Under the pieces are notes generated by a model. That model was given only the letters and a program-made list of their open reading frames with translations, had not been told where the DNA came from and did no database searches. This document shows positions 17,093 to 26,159 of a stretch of 64,000 bases of DNA, piece after piece (within the stretch, counting starts at the first letter, position 1; every line of letters begins with the position of its first letter). Location of the stretch: NCBI RefSeq assembly GCF_001889405.1, contig NZ_CP017921.1, positions 944,057-1,008,056 on the forward strand. The letters run 5' to 3'. The stretch comes from Methanohalophilus halophilus (lineage in GTDB: Archaea > Halobacteriota > Methanosarcinia > Methanosarcinales > Methanosarcinaceae). A program made the translations under genes and the position numbers.

Positions 17093-17581
17093 ATGGCAGG
17101 TGCTCCTTCAATTGAGGAGGTTATAGAGGATTTCAATGTCCTGAAATGTATGCAATGCGGCGTATGCAGTGGTAGTTGTCCCTCCGGCAGGCAGGCCAGT
17201 CTGAATGTCAGGCGACTTGTACGCAAGATAGGCAGGGACCATGCAGCCATCTCCGATGAGTCCCTCTGGATGTGCACGACCTGCTACAACTGTCAGGAGA
17301 GGTGTCCCCGGGGTATTGGAATTGTGGATGCAATACTTGCTGTACGCAGTATTGCCGCACATGAGGGGCATATTCTGGAGCGACACAGGCATGTGGCCAA
17401 TCTCCTTCAGGAACATGGGCATGCTGTCCCTATTGATGACGCTCACAAAGAAAAACGCATGCAATTGAACCTGAATCCCCTGCCTTCCACGGTCCACAGC
17501 CATCCTAATGGCCTGAAAGATGTAAAGCGCCTGCTTTCAAGTTGTGGTTTCGGGGAAATTACAGGAGGTGAGGACCAATGA
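17093..17581 (+). CDS. hdrC: Heterodisulfide reductase subunit C-like protein
   Basis: HdrC carries two [4Fe-4S] clusters that pass electrons between HdrA or ferredoxin and HdrB. Here they are CMQCGVCSGSCPSG and CTTCYNCQERCPRG in a protein of 162 residues. I start it at ATG 17093 (MAGAPSIEE), 8 bases after GGTGA; the GTG at 17081 lies in that site. Its stop overlaps the hdrB start (ATGA). No hdrA is present nearby, as in the second, HdrA-independent copy (hdrC2B2) of Methanosarcina. Confidence 0.88.
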   Translation: MAGAPSIEEVIEDFNVLKCMQCGVCSGSCPSGRQASLNVRRLVRKIGRDHAAISDESLWMCTTCYNCQERCPRGIGIVDAILAVRSIAAHEGHILERHRHVANLLQEHGHAVPIDDAHKEKRMQLNLNPLPSTVHSHPNGLKDVKRLLSSCGFGEITGGEDQ

Positions 17582-18465
17582 AAATATCCCTGTTCCTGGG
17601 CTGTCTTGTTCCCAACCGCTATCCCGGAATCGAGAAGGCTACAAACCTCTGTCTGGATGAACTCGGTGTGGACTGGAAAGAGCTGGAAGGCGCATCCTGT
17701 TGTCCGGCACCCGGTGTTTTCCGCTCATTCGATGAATCCACCTGGCTGGCTCTGGCTTCCAGAAACATCACTTTGTCAGAAACGGATGAGAGAGATGTCC
17801 TGACAATCTGTAACGGGTGTTATGGGTCCCTGGCGGATGCCAATCTCAAACTGAAAAACAACCCTCTCCTGAAAGAGCAGACCAACAGTCACCTGTCACA
17901 AATAGGTCACCATTTTGAAGGTACTATTGATGTACGCCATATAATCGAATTCCTGTATTCTGAAATCGGTGTGCAAAAAATAAAAGAAAAAATTGTCAGG
18001 CCCCTGGATATGAAAGTGGCCGTACACTATGGATGCCACATGCTCAAACCCTCATCAAACAGGGCTACTGCCAGCGTGGAGCATCCTTCCGTTTTTGATG
18101 AACTGGTGGAAGCACTGGGCTGCACAAGTGTGGATTATCCCGATAAGATGGAATGCTGTGGTGCCGGTGGAGGTGTCAGGTCAGCCCTGGGTGACACGGC
18201 TCTTGCAATCACCAAACATAAACTGGGCAAGATTGAAGGTGCAGGTGTAGATTGCATCGTGGAAGCGTGTCCTTTCTGTCACATGCAGTTCGATGCGGGT
18301 CAGGTATCCCTTGCAGAGAAAGGCAGGAAATTTGGTATCCCCGTAATTCACTATTCCCAGTTGCTGGCCCTTTCACTGGGTTATTCTGCAGAGGATGTCG
18401 GCATAAATCTCAATGAAATGGATTGTTCGGATTTCTGTAATTTACTTGAAAATAAAAAAGACTGA
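17578..18465 (+). CDS. hdrB: Heterodisulfide reductase subunit B-like protein
   Basis: HdrB holds the noncubane iron-sulfur clusters that reduce the CoM-S-S-CoB disulfide. The 295-residue protein has two CCG domains: the N-terminal GASCCPAPGVF with CNGCYGSL, and the C-terminal HYGCHMLKP ... MECCGAGGGVRS ... EACPFCHMQFD. The cysteine count is complete, so it should be active. It is coupled to hdrC by a 4-bp overlap. Whether it works on the heterodisulfide or another disulfide cannot be told here. Confidence 0.9.
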   Translation: MKISLFLGCLVPNRYPGIEKATNLCLDELGVDWKELEGASCCPAPGVFRSFDESTWLALASRNITLSETDERDVLTICNGCYGSLADANLKLKNNPLLKEQTNSHLSQIGHHFEGTIDVRHIIEFLYSEIGVQKIKEKIVRPLDMKVAVHYGCHMLKPSSNRATASVEHPSVFDELVEALGCTSVDYPDKMECCGAGGGVRSALGDTALAITKHKLGKIEGAGVDCIVEACPFCHMQFDAGQVSLAEKGRKFGIPVIHYSQLLALSLGYSAEDVGINLNEMDCSDFCNLLENKKD

Positions 18466-18481
18466 GCGCCTTGGGCTCAGT
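18461..18481 (-). terminator. Hairpin over convergent stop codons
   Basis: ACTGAGC and GCTCAGT pair (7 bp, 7-base loop) across the stops of hdrB and the DUF4139 gene. On the minus strand the stem is followed by CTTTTTTATTTTC, a good terminator tail. Confidence 0.6.
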
Positions 18482-19946
18482 AATTGTAGAGGGATGTATA
18501 GGTAACTTCCACATCTCCCCCTGCAGGTACTTCCACCTCGAACTCGATGGTATTTGCATCCTGCTTGATGTAGGGATGGGATGATTCGGTGATTTCCCAG
18601 TCTCCATAGAGGCGTTCCACTATCACAACGTCCTCTGTTGTTTCCTTGTAGTTGGAAATCGTGATCTTGCTTGTGGTTCGGTATCTGTTTGTACCAATTC
18701 TATCATATTCGACCTGTTCTCTTTCACCTGTTATATCGAATGCATATCCAGATGTAAGGCGGATGTTGTCCCCTACAGGTGTATGATCTATCCTGTCCTC
18801 ACCTGCAAACTGGAGCTGGCCCCTACTACTAGGCTGGTAGAGTTTTGCAACCCCCGCAGGTAACGGAACTCCTGCCCCCTTTTCCTCTGAATTGTCCAGG
18901 GTGAAACTGATACTGATCCTGTCACCATTCCAGCTATCGTAAACCAGTTCTTTCTCCACGGGCACATTGTCCTTTGAGAACAGGGAGATCTGCTTGGATT
19001 GCTTATCCTGCAGGCTGGACGGGTGGTTCAAGGTGTACATGTGGTATTCCGAAAAACTTTCCCTGTCAAAGGAACCTGCAGCAGCTTCTTCAGCGGGAAC
19101 TTCGTATACCACTGAATCATAGGCTTTTTGTGCAGACTGCCTGTTAATGTCGCCAGCCATCAATTTGATTGTTGCATCATCAAATGATGTACCTGCATTG
19201 TTATTTATATTGACCCATCCCTCGATATCAGCCGTTGTTTCGCCAGCATCGGTCTTGATGACATAGCCGGCATTCCATCCAATTCCGTTTGTGAGATAGG
19301 ACGTGAGCATCTCCACATTACCGGAAATTGGAGAATACAGTTGCCAGATGAGAGTCGGGCTTGTGAGCAGGTCTCCTGAATCCGGATATTCAATCCTTGA
19401 AGTATCGGACAGGCTTATGACACCCTCTGTTGTCTGCAGTATCAGTCCGTCCCTGTAACTCAGGAGGGTTCCTGTATACTGTTTCCCATCGGGGTCATAT
19501 ACCGTTATTTCCCTGCCTGTATAAGTTTCCAGTAGGCCGGACTTACTGGCGACGTCATAGCGGTATATTTGTTCGATTAACGAGATGCCATTGTCACCGG
19601 TATCTTCCAGAATGACGGATGACGGGTCAATTCTTGTAGGCACATCCGAATACCGGATGTAATTATAACCCTCTTCCAGCTGTGCCTGTCTTTTTTCCTT
19701 GACAAGGGCAAAGTTGCCGGAGTAGATTGTCAGCTGGAGGCCATTGTTTGAATTTTCCATAGCTGTCATTTCCATCAGGTTTTCAAAAGAACCCGGGGTT
19801 GACGCCACGGAAGGCTGTACAGACTGTTCCTTATCGCCATTTCCGGATGTGTTGTATGTAGCCACCGAAAAAGCGATAGACAGCACAACAATTGTTAGTA
19901 AGGCATAGAGTAACATCTTGTTTTGCTTCATAAAAGAAATAGTCAT
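18477..19946 (-). CDS. Membrane-anchored or secreted DUF4139 protein
   Basis: The 489-residue protein starts with a basic segment and one hydrophobic helix (MLLYALLTIVVLSIAFSVA, about 11-29), a signal anchor. The exported remainder is beta-rich with the DUF4139 features (LLSYRDGLILQT, LTSYLTNGIGWNAGYVI, LTSGYAFDITGEREQVEYDRIG), ending in a Y-rich beta strand. Such proteins are predicted surface proteins of unknown role. ATG 19946 or the internal ATG 19931 (MKQNKM) could start it; neither has a ribosome site. It ends against hdrB. Confidence 0.75.
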   Translation of the reverse strand: MTISFMKQNKMLLYALLTIVVLSIAFSVATYNTSGNGDKEQSVQPSVASTPGSFENLMEMTAMENSNNGLQLTIYSGNFALVKEKRQAQLEEGYNYIRYSDVPTRIDPSSVILEDTGDNGISLIEQIYRYDVASKSGLLETYTGREITVYDPDGKQYTGTLLSYRDGLILQTTEGVISLSDTSRIEYPDSGDLLTSPTLIWQLYSPISGNVEMLTSYLTNGIGWNAGYVIKTDAGETTADIEGWVNINNNAGTSFDDATIKLMAGDINRQSAQKAYDSVVYEVPAEEAAAGSFDRESFSEYHMYTLNHPSSLQDKQSKQISLFSKDNVPVEKELVYDSWNGDRISISFTLDNSEEKGAGVPLPAGVAKLYQPSSRGQLQFAGEDRIDHTPVGDNIRLTSGYAFDITGEREQVEYDRIGTNRYRTTSKITISNYKETTEDVVIVERLYGDWEITESSHPYIKQDANTIEFEVEVPAGGDVEVTYTSLYNY

Positions 19947-20037
19947 GACAGTTATATGTAATTGCCTTTAACTTCGAATTCGTTTGAAGCCTTTTCCTCA
20001 GGTAATCCTTATTATTTTGCATAACATTGGGTTATCC

Positions 20038-20658
20038 ATGGACACAGAAGAAATATTCGACAGGTTAAAACCCCTTTATCCTCATGAGTACTTTTCCACC
20101 GAAAGGGACCCTTTCTACATATTGATATCAACGGTTCTTTCCCAGCGCACCAGGGATGAAGTTACAGAAGTTGCCTCCCGAAGACTTTTTGAGCACTATT
20201 CCACTCCTGTCCAGATGGTGGGAGCAGATGTGAAAAGTATTGAATCCCTTATCAGGGATGTGGGTTTTTACAGGGTGAAAGCCGGCAGGATTAAAGAGAT
20301 TTCCCAGATACTTATAGATGAATATTATTCACAGGTACCTGCTTGTATGGATGAGTTACTCAAACTTCCCGGGGTTGGAAGAAAGACTGCAAATTGTGTG
20401 CTTTCCTATGCTTTTCTGGAAAAAGCAATCGCAGTGGATACTCATGTGCACAGGATATCAAACAGGCTGGGTCTTGTGGATACCGTGACTCCTGAACAGA
20501 CCGAAATTGAGTTACAAAAACAGGTTCCTGTATCTTACTGGAGAGAAGTTAACGAATTGTTTGTCCAGTTTGGCAAAACGGTGTGCAAACCGCTGTCTCC
20601 GGATTGTGAGGTTTGTGTAATAGAAGATTTGTGTGCTAAAAAAGAAAAGAAAAAGTAA
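20038..20658 (+). CDS. nth: Endonuclease III (DNA glycosylase/AP lyase)
   Basis: It excises oxidised pyrimidines and nicks abasic sites. The protein has the helix-hairpin-helix [17 protein letters not shown], with the catalytic Lys in GRKTA, and Asp of AVDTHVHR, then the [4Fe-4S] cysteines in [18 protein letters not shown] start it at ATG 20038 (MDTEEIF), giving 206 residues as usual; the frame extends 18 codons upstream into the promoter region. It runs towards mtrH, with 15 bp between the stops. Confidence 0.93.
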   Translation: MDTEEIFDRLKPLYPHEYFSTERDPFYILISTVLSQRTRDEVTEVASRRLFEHYSTPVQMVGADVKSIESLIRDVGFYRVKAGRIKEISQILIDEYYSQVPACMDELLKLPGVGRKTANCVLSYAFLEKAIAVDTHVHRISNRLGLVDTVTPEQTEIELQKQVPVSYWREVNELFVQFGKTVCKPLSPDCEVCVIEDLCAKKEKKK

Positions 20659-20673
20659 AACCGATCTGAAATA

Positions 20674-21630
20674 TCAGACCAGTTTGTTGATTGGGTGGTT
20701 TTCGTCTTCGATCTCCAGGCCGAGTTCCTTGGCATTTTCTGCAAGGATGATATCGGTCATTGCGGTTGCCGGGAACACTGTGTTTGTGTTCTCGATTGGA
20801 CCGAAGAGCTGGAAGTTGGATCCGAGGATCTGTGGCACGAGGTTTGTACCAATATCGGAAGGCATGTAGATTGCCTTACGCTGTTCCTTGGTCTCGAACT
20901 GTTTCTTGTATGTTTTCATCCAGTCCCATGCTGAAGCCATGTTGTGATAACCTCCACCAACAGGCAGGCCAAAGTGGCCCTTTACAGCAATTACTGCACG
21001 AATGGATGAACCGGCACCGGCACCAAGGGGAGTTGCTGCAACATCGACAAGTGGTTTTGTGATTCCACAATCTTTGGCGATATCAAGCATACCCTGTGTC
21101 TGACCGGATGCACCCTTTTCGAGTACTTCGATCTTACCCTTAAGGGTGGGGTCAACTGCATTGAATGCAAGTACGATGGATGCTTCAATGTCGCTTCTTT
21201 TGACCGCTTCGATCTCTTCTTCGTGGATACTGGCGTTAATAGAGTTGTAGATTGCCCTGTCAGCAACACCGATCTCTGTAACATAATCAGCTGCTGCAGC
21301 ACGGACATCTCCTGCTGAAGAATCTATCAAGAACGGAGTCTTTTCATCGTACTCAACAAACCAGTCTATGTACTTTTTGATGGCTTCCGGGGTTTCACCC
21401 ACGATCTGGTTGACACAGGGGTTTCCTGTAGTTTCTGCCATCTCGAGCATGTTGTCCCAGAGTTTTTCTGCTGCTGGTCTGTCGAATTCTCCTGTGTCTT
21501 CGTCAGTGACAATGTTGTGCCTATTGTAGAACATTGACCCGACCAGGATGGTTGGGTATTGGCCGGGCTGTCCGCCGAATTTGACATTTCCGACCTCGAA
21601 TACTTCCTGTTTCTTATCAAATTTGAACAT
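20674..21630 (-). CDS. mtrH: Methyl-H4SPT:coenzyme M methyltransferase subunit H
   Basis: MtrH transfers the methyl group between tetrahydrosarcinapterin and the corrinoid on MtrA. The 318-residue TIM-barrel protein has KFGGQPGQYPTILVGSMFY, NPCVNQIVG, FLIDSSAGDVRAAA and LGAGAGSSIRAVIAVKGHFGLPVGGGYHNM. It is the last gene of mtrEDCBAFGH. Spacing to mtrG is 15 bp. Confidence 0.98.
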   Translation of the reverse strand: MFKFDKKQEVFEVGNVKFGGQPGQYPTILVGSMFYNRHNIVTDEDTGEFDRPAAEKLWDNMLEMAETTGNPCVNQIVGETPEAIKKYIDWFVEYDEKTPFLIDSSAGDVRAAAADYVTEIGVADRAIYNSINASIHEEEIEAVKRSDIEASIVLAFNAVDPTLKGKIEVLEKGASGQTQGMLDIAKDCGITKPLVDVAATPLGAGAGSSIRAVIAVKGHFGLPVGGGYHNMASAWDWMKTYKKQFETKEQRKAIYMPSDIGTNLVPQILGSNFQLFGPIENTNTVFPATAMTDIILAENAKELGLEIEDENHPINKLV

Positions 21631-21645
21631 GTTATTACCTCTATT

Positions 21646-21879
21646 TTAGAAAAGTATCGGTGATATCGAGATATAGAGCAAGAACATCAATATGCCTGCA
21701 ACTGCTCCATAGAGTATTCCTATATCCCTTCCTACTTTCTTGCCTATCTTCTGTGTGATTTCACTGTTGGCAAACTCGATTTTCTCGTCTATATCATTGA
21801 GTTTCTTGAGTATTTGGTCAAAATCGTCCGAGTCCACCACTACGGCTGGAATATTGTTATTCGTTTGTTCGTCAGCCAT
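21646..21879 (-). CDS. mtrG: Methyl-H4SPT:coenzyme M methyltransferase subunit G
   Basis: The 77-residue subunit has a soluble, partly coiled-coil N-terminus (FDQILKKLNDIDEKIEFANSEI) and one C-terminal membrane helix (IGILYGAVAGILMFLLYISISPILF). It helps anchor the peripheral MtrA/MtrH parts to the membrane core. Position and size fit mtrG in the operon. Confidence 0.95.
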   Translation of the reverse strand: MADEQTNNNIPAVVVDSDDFDQILKKLNDIDEKIEFANSEITQKIGKKVGRDIGILYGAVAGILMFLLYISISPILF

Positions 21880-21880
21880 C

Positions 21881-22117
21881 TTAAATCACCTGCCATACCA
21901 ATAGTGGTAGTATGATAACCATTATCAGTGCAAAAAGAAATCCGATTGTGAAACCGACTATTCCTGCGGCTGATACACCAGAATCAAGTTTTTGGCTCCT
22001 GGAAATCAGCTGGGCCCTGTAACGGATATCTTCGACCACTCGATCAATGGCGCCCATTTTTGGTTCAATGACCATTGGCACGCCTTTTCCATATTCTTCT
22101 TCCGCCATATCATTCAC
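21881..22117 (-). CDS. mtrF: Methyl-H4SPT:coenzyme M methyltransferase subunit F
   Basis: The 78-residue protein has an N-terminal soluble part ([26 protein letters not shown]) that resembles the end of MtrA, to which mtrF is fused in some methanogens, and a C-terminal membrane helix ([22 protein letters not shown]). It overlaps mtrA by 4 bp and is followed by mtrG after 1 bp. Confidence 0.95.
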   Translation of the reverse strand: MNDMAEEEYGKGVPMVIEPKMGAIDRVVEDIRYRAQLISRSQKLDSGVSAAGIVGFTIGFLFALIMVIILPLLVWQVI

Positions 22118-22836
22118 CTCCCGAATAATATCAGGCCAAGCAGGGACAATGTAATGGTTAGTCCGATCATTATTCCTTCAATCTTGCCTGCGTGGATACC
22201 GGCATGGAATTTATTGAACTCTCCAATCCTGGCCATTTCCCTTTCGACATCAAGGATCCTGCCACGAATTACAGAGATTTCGGATGCCATTGGTTTAAGG
22301 CCGCCGACTTCTTCTTCCTCTTCTGCTTCACCGCCGACTTCTATCACAAGGGGATCTGCATCAAAAGCACCAGGGTCCTTAGCTGCAAGTTCCTTTATCT
22401 TGCTGCTGATAGTTCCCATGTCTTCAGTACCAATAAGATCGATACATTCGATCTGTTCCTGATACCTCTGTACAGCTTCTTCGGTCAGGTTCTCGACATA
22501 GGGAATAGCACCTGTAGCACCCACGATCCTGTTATCACTGACACCGTTTTTGTGCAGCATTATAAATGCTTCACCGGTTATGTGCCCTTTTACTTCAGAT
22601 CCGGTTACGACCAGGTACCTTATATTTGGGTTTGCAATAATGTGGGATACAACTTTTTCCAGACCGAGATTCTCTGTTTTACAGGGACCTGCAATTGAAG
22701 CTCCTGCATCCAGCAGAGGTCCTCCATCCAGATGTGAACCCAGAGTAATTACTGCAACACAGCTTTCCGGATCTCCTACGTCGTATTCTCCCTTGAGGAT
22801 TGGCCATCCTGGTGCTGGTTCTCTTTTTTCTGCCAT
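22114..22836 (-). CDS. mtrA: Methyl-H4SPT:coenzyme M methyltransferase subunit A (corrinoid protein)
   Basis: MtrA carries the cobamide that shuttles the methyl group. The 240-residue protein has a cytoplasmic domain with [25 protein letters not shown] and [15 protein letters not shown], where His85 is the expected cobalt ligand. A Glu-rich linker (EAEEEEEV) and a C-terminal membrane helix ([21 protein letters not shown]) follow. The whole family pattern is intact. Confidence 0.98.
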   Translation of the reverse strand: MAEKREPAPGWPILKGEYDVGDPESCVAVITLGSHLDGGPLLDAGASIAGPCKTENLGLEKVVSHIIANPNIRYLVVTGSEVKGHITGEAFIMLHKNGVSDNRIVGATGAIPYVENLTEEAVQRYQEQIECIDLIGTEDMGTISSKIKELAAKDPGAFDADPLVIEVGGEAEEEEEVGGLKPMASEISVIRGRILDVEREMARIGEFNKFHAGIHAGKIEGIMIGLTITLSLLGLILFGR

Positions 22837-22837
22837 T

Positions 22838-23161
22838 TTACAATCCTCCGGTCATGCTAAGCATGTAGATCACAATTGCCAGAATTCCTGAGAATACCAG
22901 TCCTACAATGACACCATAGAACAGGTTGCTGTAGATACCGGCACTGTATGATGTATTTTCTCTTCCCGGGAAGGAACTGAGAAGTGGCCTGTCCGGGGCG
23001 AGGGAATTCACAAGGTCATCTGCGATCTTATCAAGGTCATCTATTCTTTCAACTATTGGATCCATGGAATATTGAATCACATCATCCCTTTCTGCTGCAA
23101 GCAGGGATGACATTGGATCCAGTACCAAATGTACTTCGGGTGCAACATGTACCATGCTCAT
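22838..23161 (-). CDS. mtrB: Methyl-H4SPT:coenzyme M methyltransferase subunit B
   Basis: The 107-residue subunit begins [30 protein letters not shown], the MtrB signature, and ends in one membrane helix ([19 protein letters not shown]). It overlaps mtrC by 4 bp and lies 1 bp before mtrA. Confidence 0.96.
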   Translation of the reverse strand: MSMVHVAPEVHLVLDPMSSLLAAERDDVIQYSMDPIVERIDDLDKIADDLVNSLAPDRPLLSSFPGRENTSYSAGIYSNLFYGVIVGLVFSGILAIVIYMLSMTGGL

Positions 23162-23973
23162 TCCGATTCCTCCTCTTCTTTTGGCAGGAGACCTGTTCCA
23201 ACCACATCATATGCGTCCCTGACAACATAGTTCCTGTACTGGCTGAAAGAAACATACCATATGGCCAGTCCGATGACGATTGTGGGGGCAGCGGATGCAC
23301 CGGCTGAAACTGCAGAGACGATACCGGCCATTATCATTGCAATAGCACCTTTCTCAAATCCAGTGGTAAGAGTCCTGTCCTGTTTTTCATCGGGTCCCAG
23401 ATTTGCATTGAACGGATGAAGGATAGCAATACCGGCGACAATGAAGATCAATGCGATGTAGCCTGTAGCGATTATCTCAGTAAGCACCACATCAAACATG
23501 AAAGTGCCTGTCATGGCGGTACTGAGTCCTACAATAGCCAGGGTACCCGCACCTGCGATCTCTGTGGTGGACTGTTCCATTATAGGAATGCCCATTCCAA
23601 TTATTCTGTTGGCAAGTGCACCGATGACCAGACCGATTACCATTGCGGTTACGAATGCAACTATGGGTCCGGCAATACCTCCGATTGCGAGGCCAAACAT
23701 TGTTGCCACGACTCCCATACCCAGAGCAAGCATACCGATGGAAGGTACACCTGTACCAAGTCCATAACTGGCTACTCTGCGTACTGCAGCTGCGCCCCAT
23801 ACGATAGCACAAATTGCACCCAGGGCGCCTATGAATGAGAAGGCTGGTCCTGCAAATTGTACCATGAAATAACTCAGATAGATTGCTATAAGTCCGCCTG
23901 CTGCTCCGAAAGCGATAAGTTTATTCTGGGGAATTGCCTCTGCGGCACCTCCGCCACTTCCTCCTGCAGACAT
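23158..23973 (-). CDS. mtrC: Methyl-H4SPT:coenzyme M methyltransferase subunit C
   Basis: MtrC is one of the three integral core subunits thought to form the sodium path. The 271-residue protein has about seven hydrophobic helices with many Gly/Ala residues ([35 protein letters not shown] in part) and an acidic C-terminus. It follows mtrD after 1 bp and overlaps mtrB. Confidence 0.96.
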   Translation of the reverse strand: MSAGGSGGGAAEAIPQNKLIAFGAAGGLIAIYLSYFMVQFAGPAFSFIGALGAICAIVWGAAAVRRVASYGLGTGVPSIGMLALGMGVVATMFGLAIGGIAGPIVAFVTAMVIGLVIGALANRIIGMGIPIMEQSTTEIAGAGTLAIVGLSTAMTGTFMFDVVLTEIIATGYIALIFIVAGIAILHPFNANLGPDEKQDRTLTTGFEKGAIAMIMAGIVSAVSAGASAAPTIVIGLAIWYVSFSQYRNYVVRDAYDVVGTGLLPKEEEESE

Positions 23974-23974
23974 T

Positions 23975-24694
23975 TTACAGACCTCCTATTGTAATTACAC
24001 TTACAATTGCACACATAAATGTGACAATTAAGGATGTTACTACTGCTTTTGGCCACTTCTTAAACTTAGGATCATGGAATCCTTCGATTGTACCTCCTAT
24101 GTTGTAGGAAGGAATTACCGCGTTGACGAAGAAAATTCCCACAGCGAAAATAGCCGCAAGACCCACAAAGTCTGCTGAAGCCATGCCGTTTGCAATACTC
24201 ATCAGGGAATAATAAACAAGTGCACCGCCGATACCACCCAGGCCTCCTCCGATGATACCACTTACAAATGATACAGTTGGAAGACCGTGTCCTTCGGTAC
24301 CCTGTGATACATAGATATCCTGTCTGTCCTTTGTGATTGGGTCATAGTCAACCTTTGCTGAAGCGGGAGGCACTCCCACACCGTAGACGTATACAAGGTT
24401 TCCGACCATCATAGTTACTCCAATCATTATCATTGCACCGACCATACCGGCTGCAAGGATCAGGACCATACTGTCTGTCAGGCTAAGCATTGCGCCTGCT
24501 GTTACAAGTCCTGTAAGACCTGCACCGGCAGCGAGCTGTACTGTACCTGTTCCAATACCTGTAGCCTGTGCCATTGCTGCGGGTGCACCACCCACAGGTA
24601 CGAAGTGGACACTTCCAGATACGAGCACTCCTCCAAGTGTGATGAGGATCACGTATAGGAAATTGGCTGCCAGTACTCCTGCAATATCTATCAT
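23975..24694 (-). CDS. mtrD: Methyl-H4SPT:coenzyme M methyltransferase subunit D
   Basis: The 239-residue integral subunit has about six membrane helices, with the conserved cytoplasmic [20 protein letters not shown] and [21 protein letters not shown] segments. It overlaps mtrE by 4 bp. Together with MtrC and MtrE it forms the sodium-translocating membrane core. Confidence 0.96.
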   Translation of the reverse strand: MIDIAGVLAANFLYVILITLGGVLVSGSVHFVPVGGAPAAMAQATGIGTGTVQLAAGAGLTGLVTAGAMLSLTDSMVLILAAGMVGAMIMIGVTMMVGNLVYVYGVGVPPASAKVDYDPITKDRQDIYVSQGTEGHGLPTVSFVSGIIGGGLGGIGGALVYYSLMSIANGMASADFVGLAAIFAVGIFFVNAVIPSYNIGGTIEGFHDPKFKKWPKAVVTSLIVTFMCAIVSVITIGGL

Positions 24695-25599
24695 GCAGTC
24701 ACCTCTTCATCTTCTTTGTACGGGCCGTACTGGTTACGTGCGAAAACTTCCAGTCTGCGGTTCCATAATATCAGGATAAGTATGATTGCCAGTCCGGCGA
24801 ATATTGACAGCCAGCCGATATTGGTACCCATCGAAGGGTCAAATATCGTAGTAATCCAGCCACTGAGGAATACCACCATACCAAAAGCTAGACCGGTTGC
24901 AGGGCCACCGAATTTGGCGCAGAACCAGGAGTTGTCAATACCGTTTCTGAGTCCGCATTCTGCTTTCCTTACAATGTTACCGGAGTTTGCAGCGTTTAAA
25001 CCACACCCGAATTCCACATTCTGGAATTCACGTTCTGCACCATAGTGCACATCCCCTGTAGAAGAACCGATTGCTCCCACTGTGATACCCCATATGAATG
25101 CAAGCAGGGTAAGCGGGAAAGGATGTCCGAGAACAGATGTCATGAGATATGACACAACTAGGATACAAAATGTGGTAATATAGGCAAATCCCATCATAAC
25201 AGGTACATGTGAACGGACCATATCAAGATATATGGGTTGTCTGAATCTTTTCTGGCTTGCGCTCCTTCCCAAATATGCAGTTGTGCAGTATGTGCCGTGT
25301 ATACCGGCTGCAATGAGGGCTCCAACTGCGATGGCAAAGACCACTGACATACTATAGGCGCTCATAAGCACCGATGCAGATGCACCTCCGACCGCTGCCA
25401 GTAAGGCATTGGAGGGTGGTTCACCTGAAATGGCTTTGTTAAAAATCCTGTGTGGATACATCATCTGGGGTGCCAGCTGTACCTGGGAGTTCGGGTTACT
25501 CTGAGAACCGACATCGGATTCCAGATCTTCCGATGCACCGGCGATAGTTGCCGCTGCACCCATTAGTGCCAACACACCCATTCCTATGAGTGGTTCCAT
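24691..25599 (-). CDS. mtrE: Methyl-H4SPT:coenzyme M methyltransferase subunit E
   Basis: MtrE opens the operon. The 302-residue integral protein has about six membrane helices and the conserved loops [21 protein letters not shown] and [16 protein letters not shown]. MtrE supplies an acidic membrane residue implicated in sodium transport. A strong Shine-Dalgarno AGGAGG (25609-25614) lies 9 bases before the ATG, consistent with heavy expression. Confidence 0.97.
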   Translation of the reverse strand: MEPLIGMGVLALMGAAATIAGASEDLESDVGSQSNPNSQVQLAPQMMYPHRIFNKAISGEPPSNALLAAVGGASASVLMSAYSMSVVFAIAVGALIAAGIHGTYCTTAYLGRSASQKRFRQPIYLDMVRSHVPVMMGFAYITTFCILVVSYLMTSVLGHPFPLTLLAFIWGITVGAIGSSTGDVHYGAEREFQNVEFGCGLNAANSGNIVRKAECGLRNGIDNSWFCAKFGGPATGLAFGMVVFLSGWITTIFDPSMGTNIGWLSIFAGLAIILILILWNRRLEVFARNQYGPYKEDEEVTA

Positions 25600-25740
25600 A
25601 TCTTTTATCCTCCTTTTTTAATTAATTATAATAAATCCATGTATTGTTGTAGAACAACTCTCTGGAGTTTGTTCCGTATGTTATGAATTATAACATAGAC
25701 TCATCTAAGGTGGGTTTGGATTATTTAATATAATTCATAA
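25600..25740 (-). promoter_or_regulatory. Promoter region of the mtr operon
   Basis: The A+T-rich 170-bp space before mtrE holds AATTATATTAAA (about 25735-25724), a plausible TATA box implying a leader near 100 nt, and a second A+T block next to the Shine-Dalgarno. Which is used cannot be settled from sequence. Confidence 0.4.
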
Positions 25741-25769
25741 ACCTTTCGGATTTGTCTCCCGGAATCGAT

Positions 25770-26159
25770 TTATTTGTTCTTTTCTAGTTTGAGAATATAT
25801 ATATCAGGACGGGGCTGTTTCCCCTCGCCCCTTGCAAAATCCCTGTAGCAGCTGTCGCAGAGCATTCTTGCATTGAGTGAAGCTACTTCTGCTGTGCCGG
25901 GTATCAACCTGGCAAAAAGGAAAGACGGTTGTATCTCAAGTTTCAGGGTAGCCTCTTCCAGAAACTTAAGGATATGTTCTTCGAATACTTCGATATCATC
26001 TACCGTAAAACCCCTGATATTTATAGTAGCACCGCTGCACCCACAGGGCAATGCGAAAGCGTCCAATTCAATCAGATAAACAGGAATTCCAAGCAGGTTT
26101 CTCAGATTATCCTCAAGTTCAGTGCGCACTTTCAATAGGGAGTTGGTAATTGTCATCAT
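25770..26159 (-). CDS. Conserved Cys-containing protein paired with U32 gene, unknown
   Basis: The 129-residue protein contains ALPCGCSGATINIRGF (about 37-52) and a second pair LCDSCYRDFARG (about 100-111), so four cysteines in two CxC/CxxC groups could bind a metal. There is no membrane segment. ATG 26159 or the next codon starts it; GAGGA fits the second. The start overlaps the stop of the upstream U32 gene by 4 bp, implying a common function. I do not recognise the family. Confidence 0.7.
   Translation of the reverse strand: MMTITNSLLKVRTELEDNLRNLLGIPVYLIELDAFALPCGCSGATINIRGFTVDDIEVFEEHILKFLEEATLKLEIQPSFLFARLIPGTAEVASLNARMLCDSCYRDFARGEGKQPRPDIYILKLEKNK

Noticed and set aside
20659-20705. 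Terminator hairpin between nth and mtrH
   Set aside because: The TCTGA/TCAGA stem has only 5 bp, lies partly in mtrH and has no T-run.
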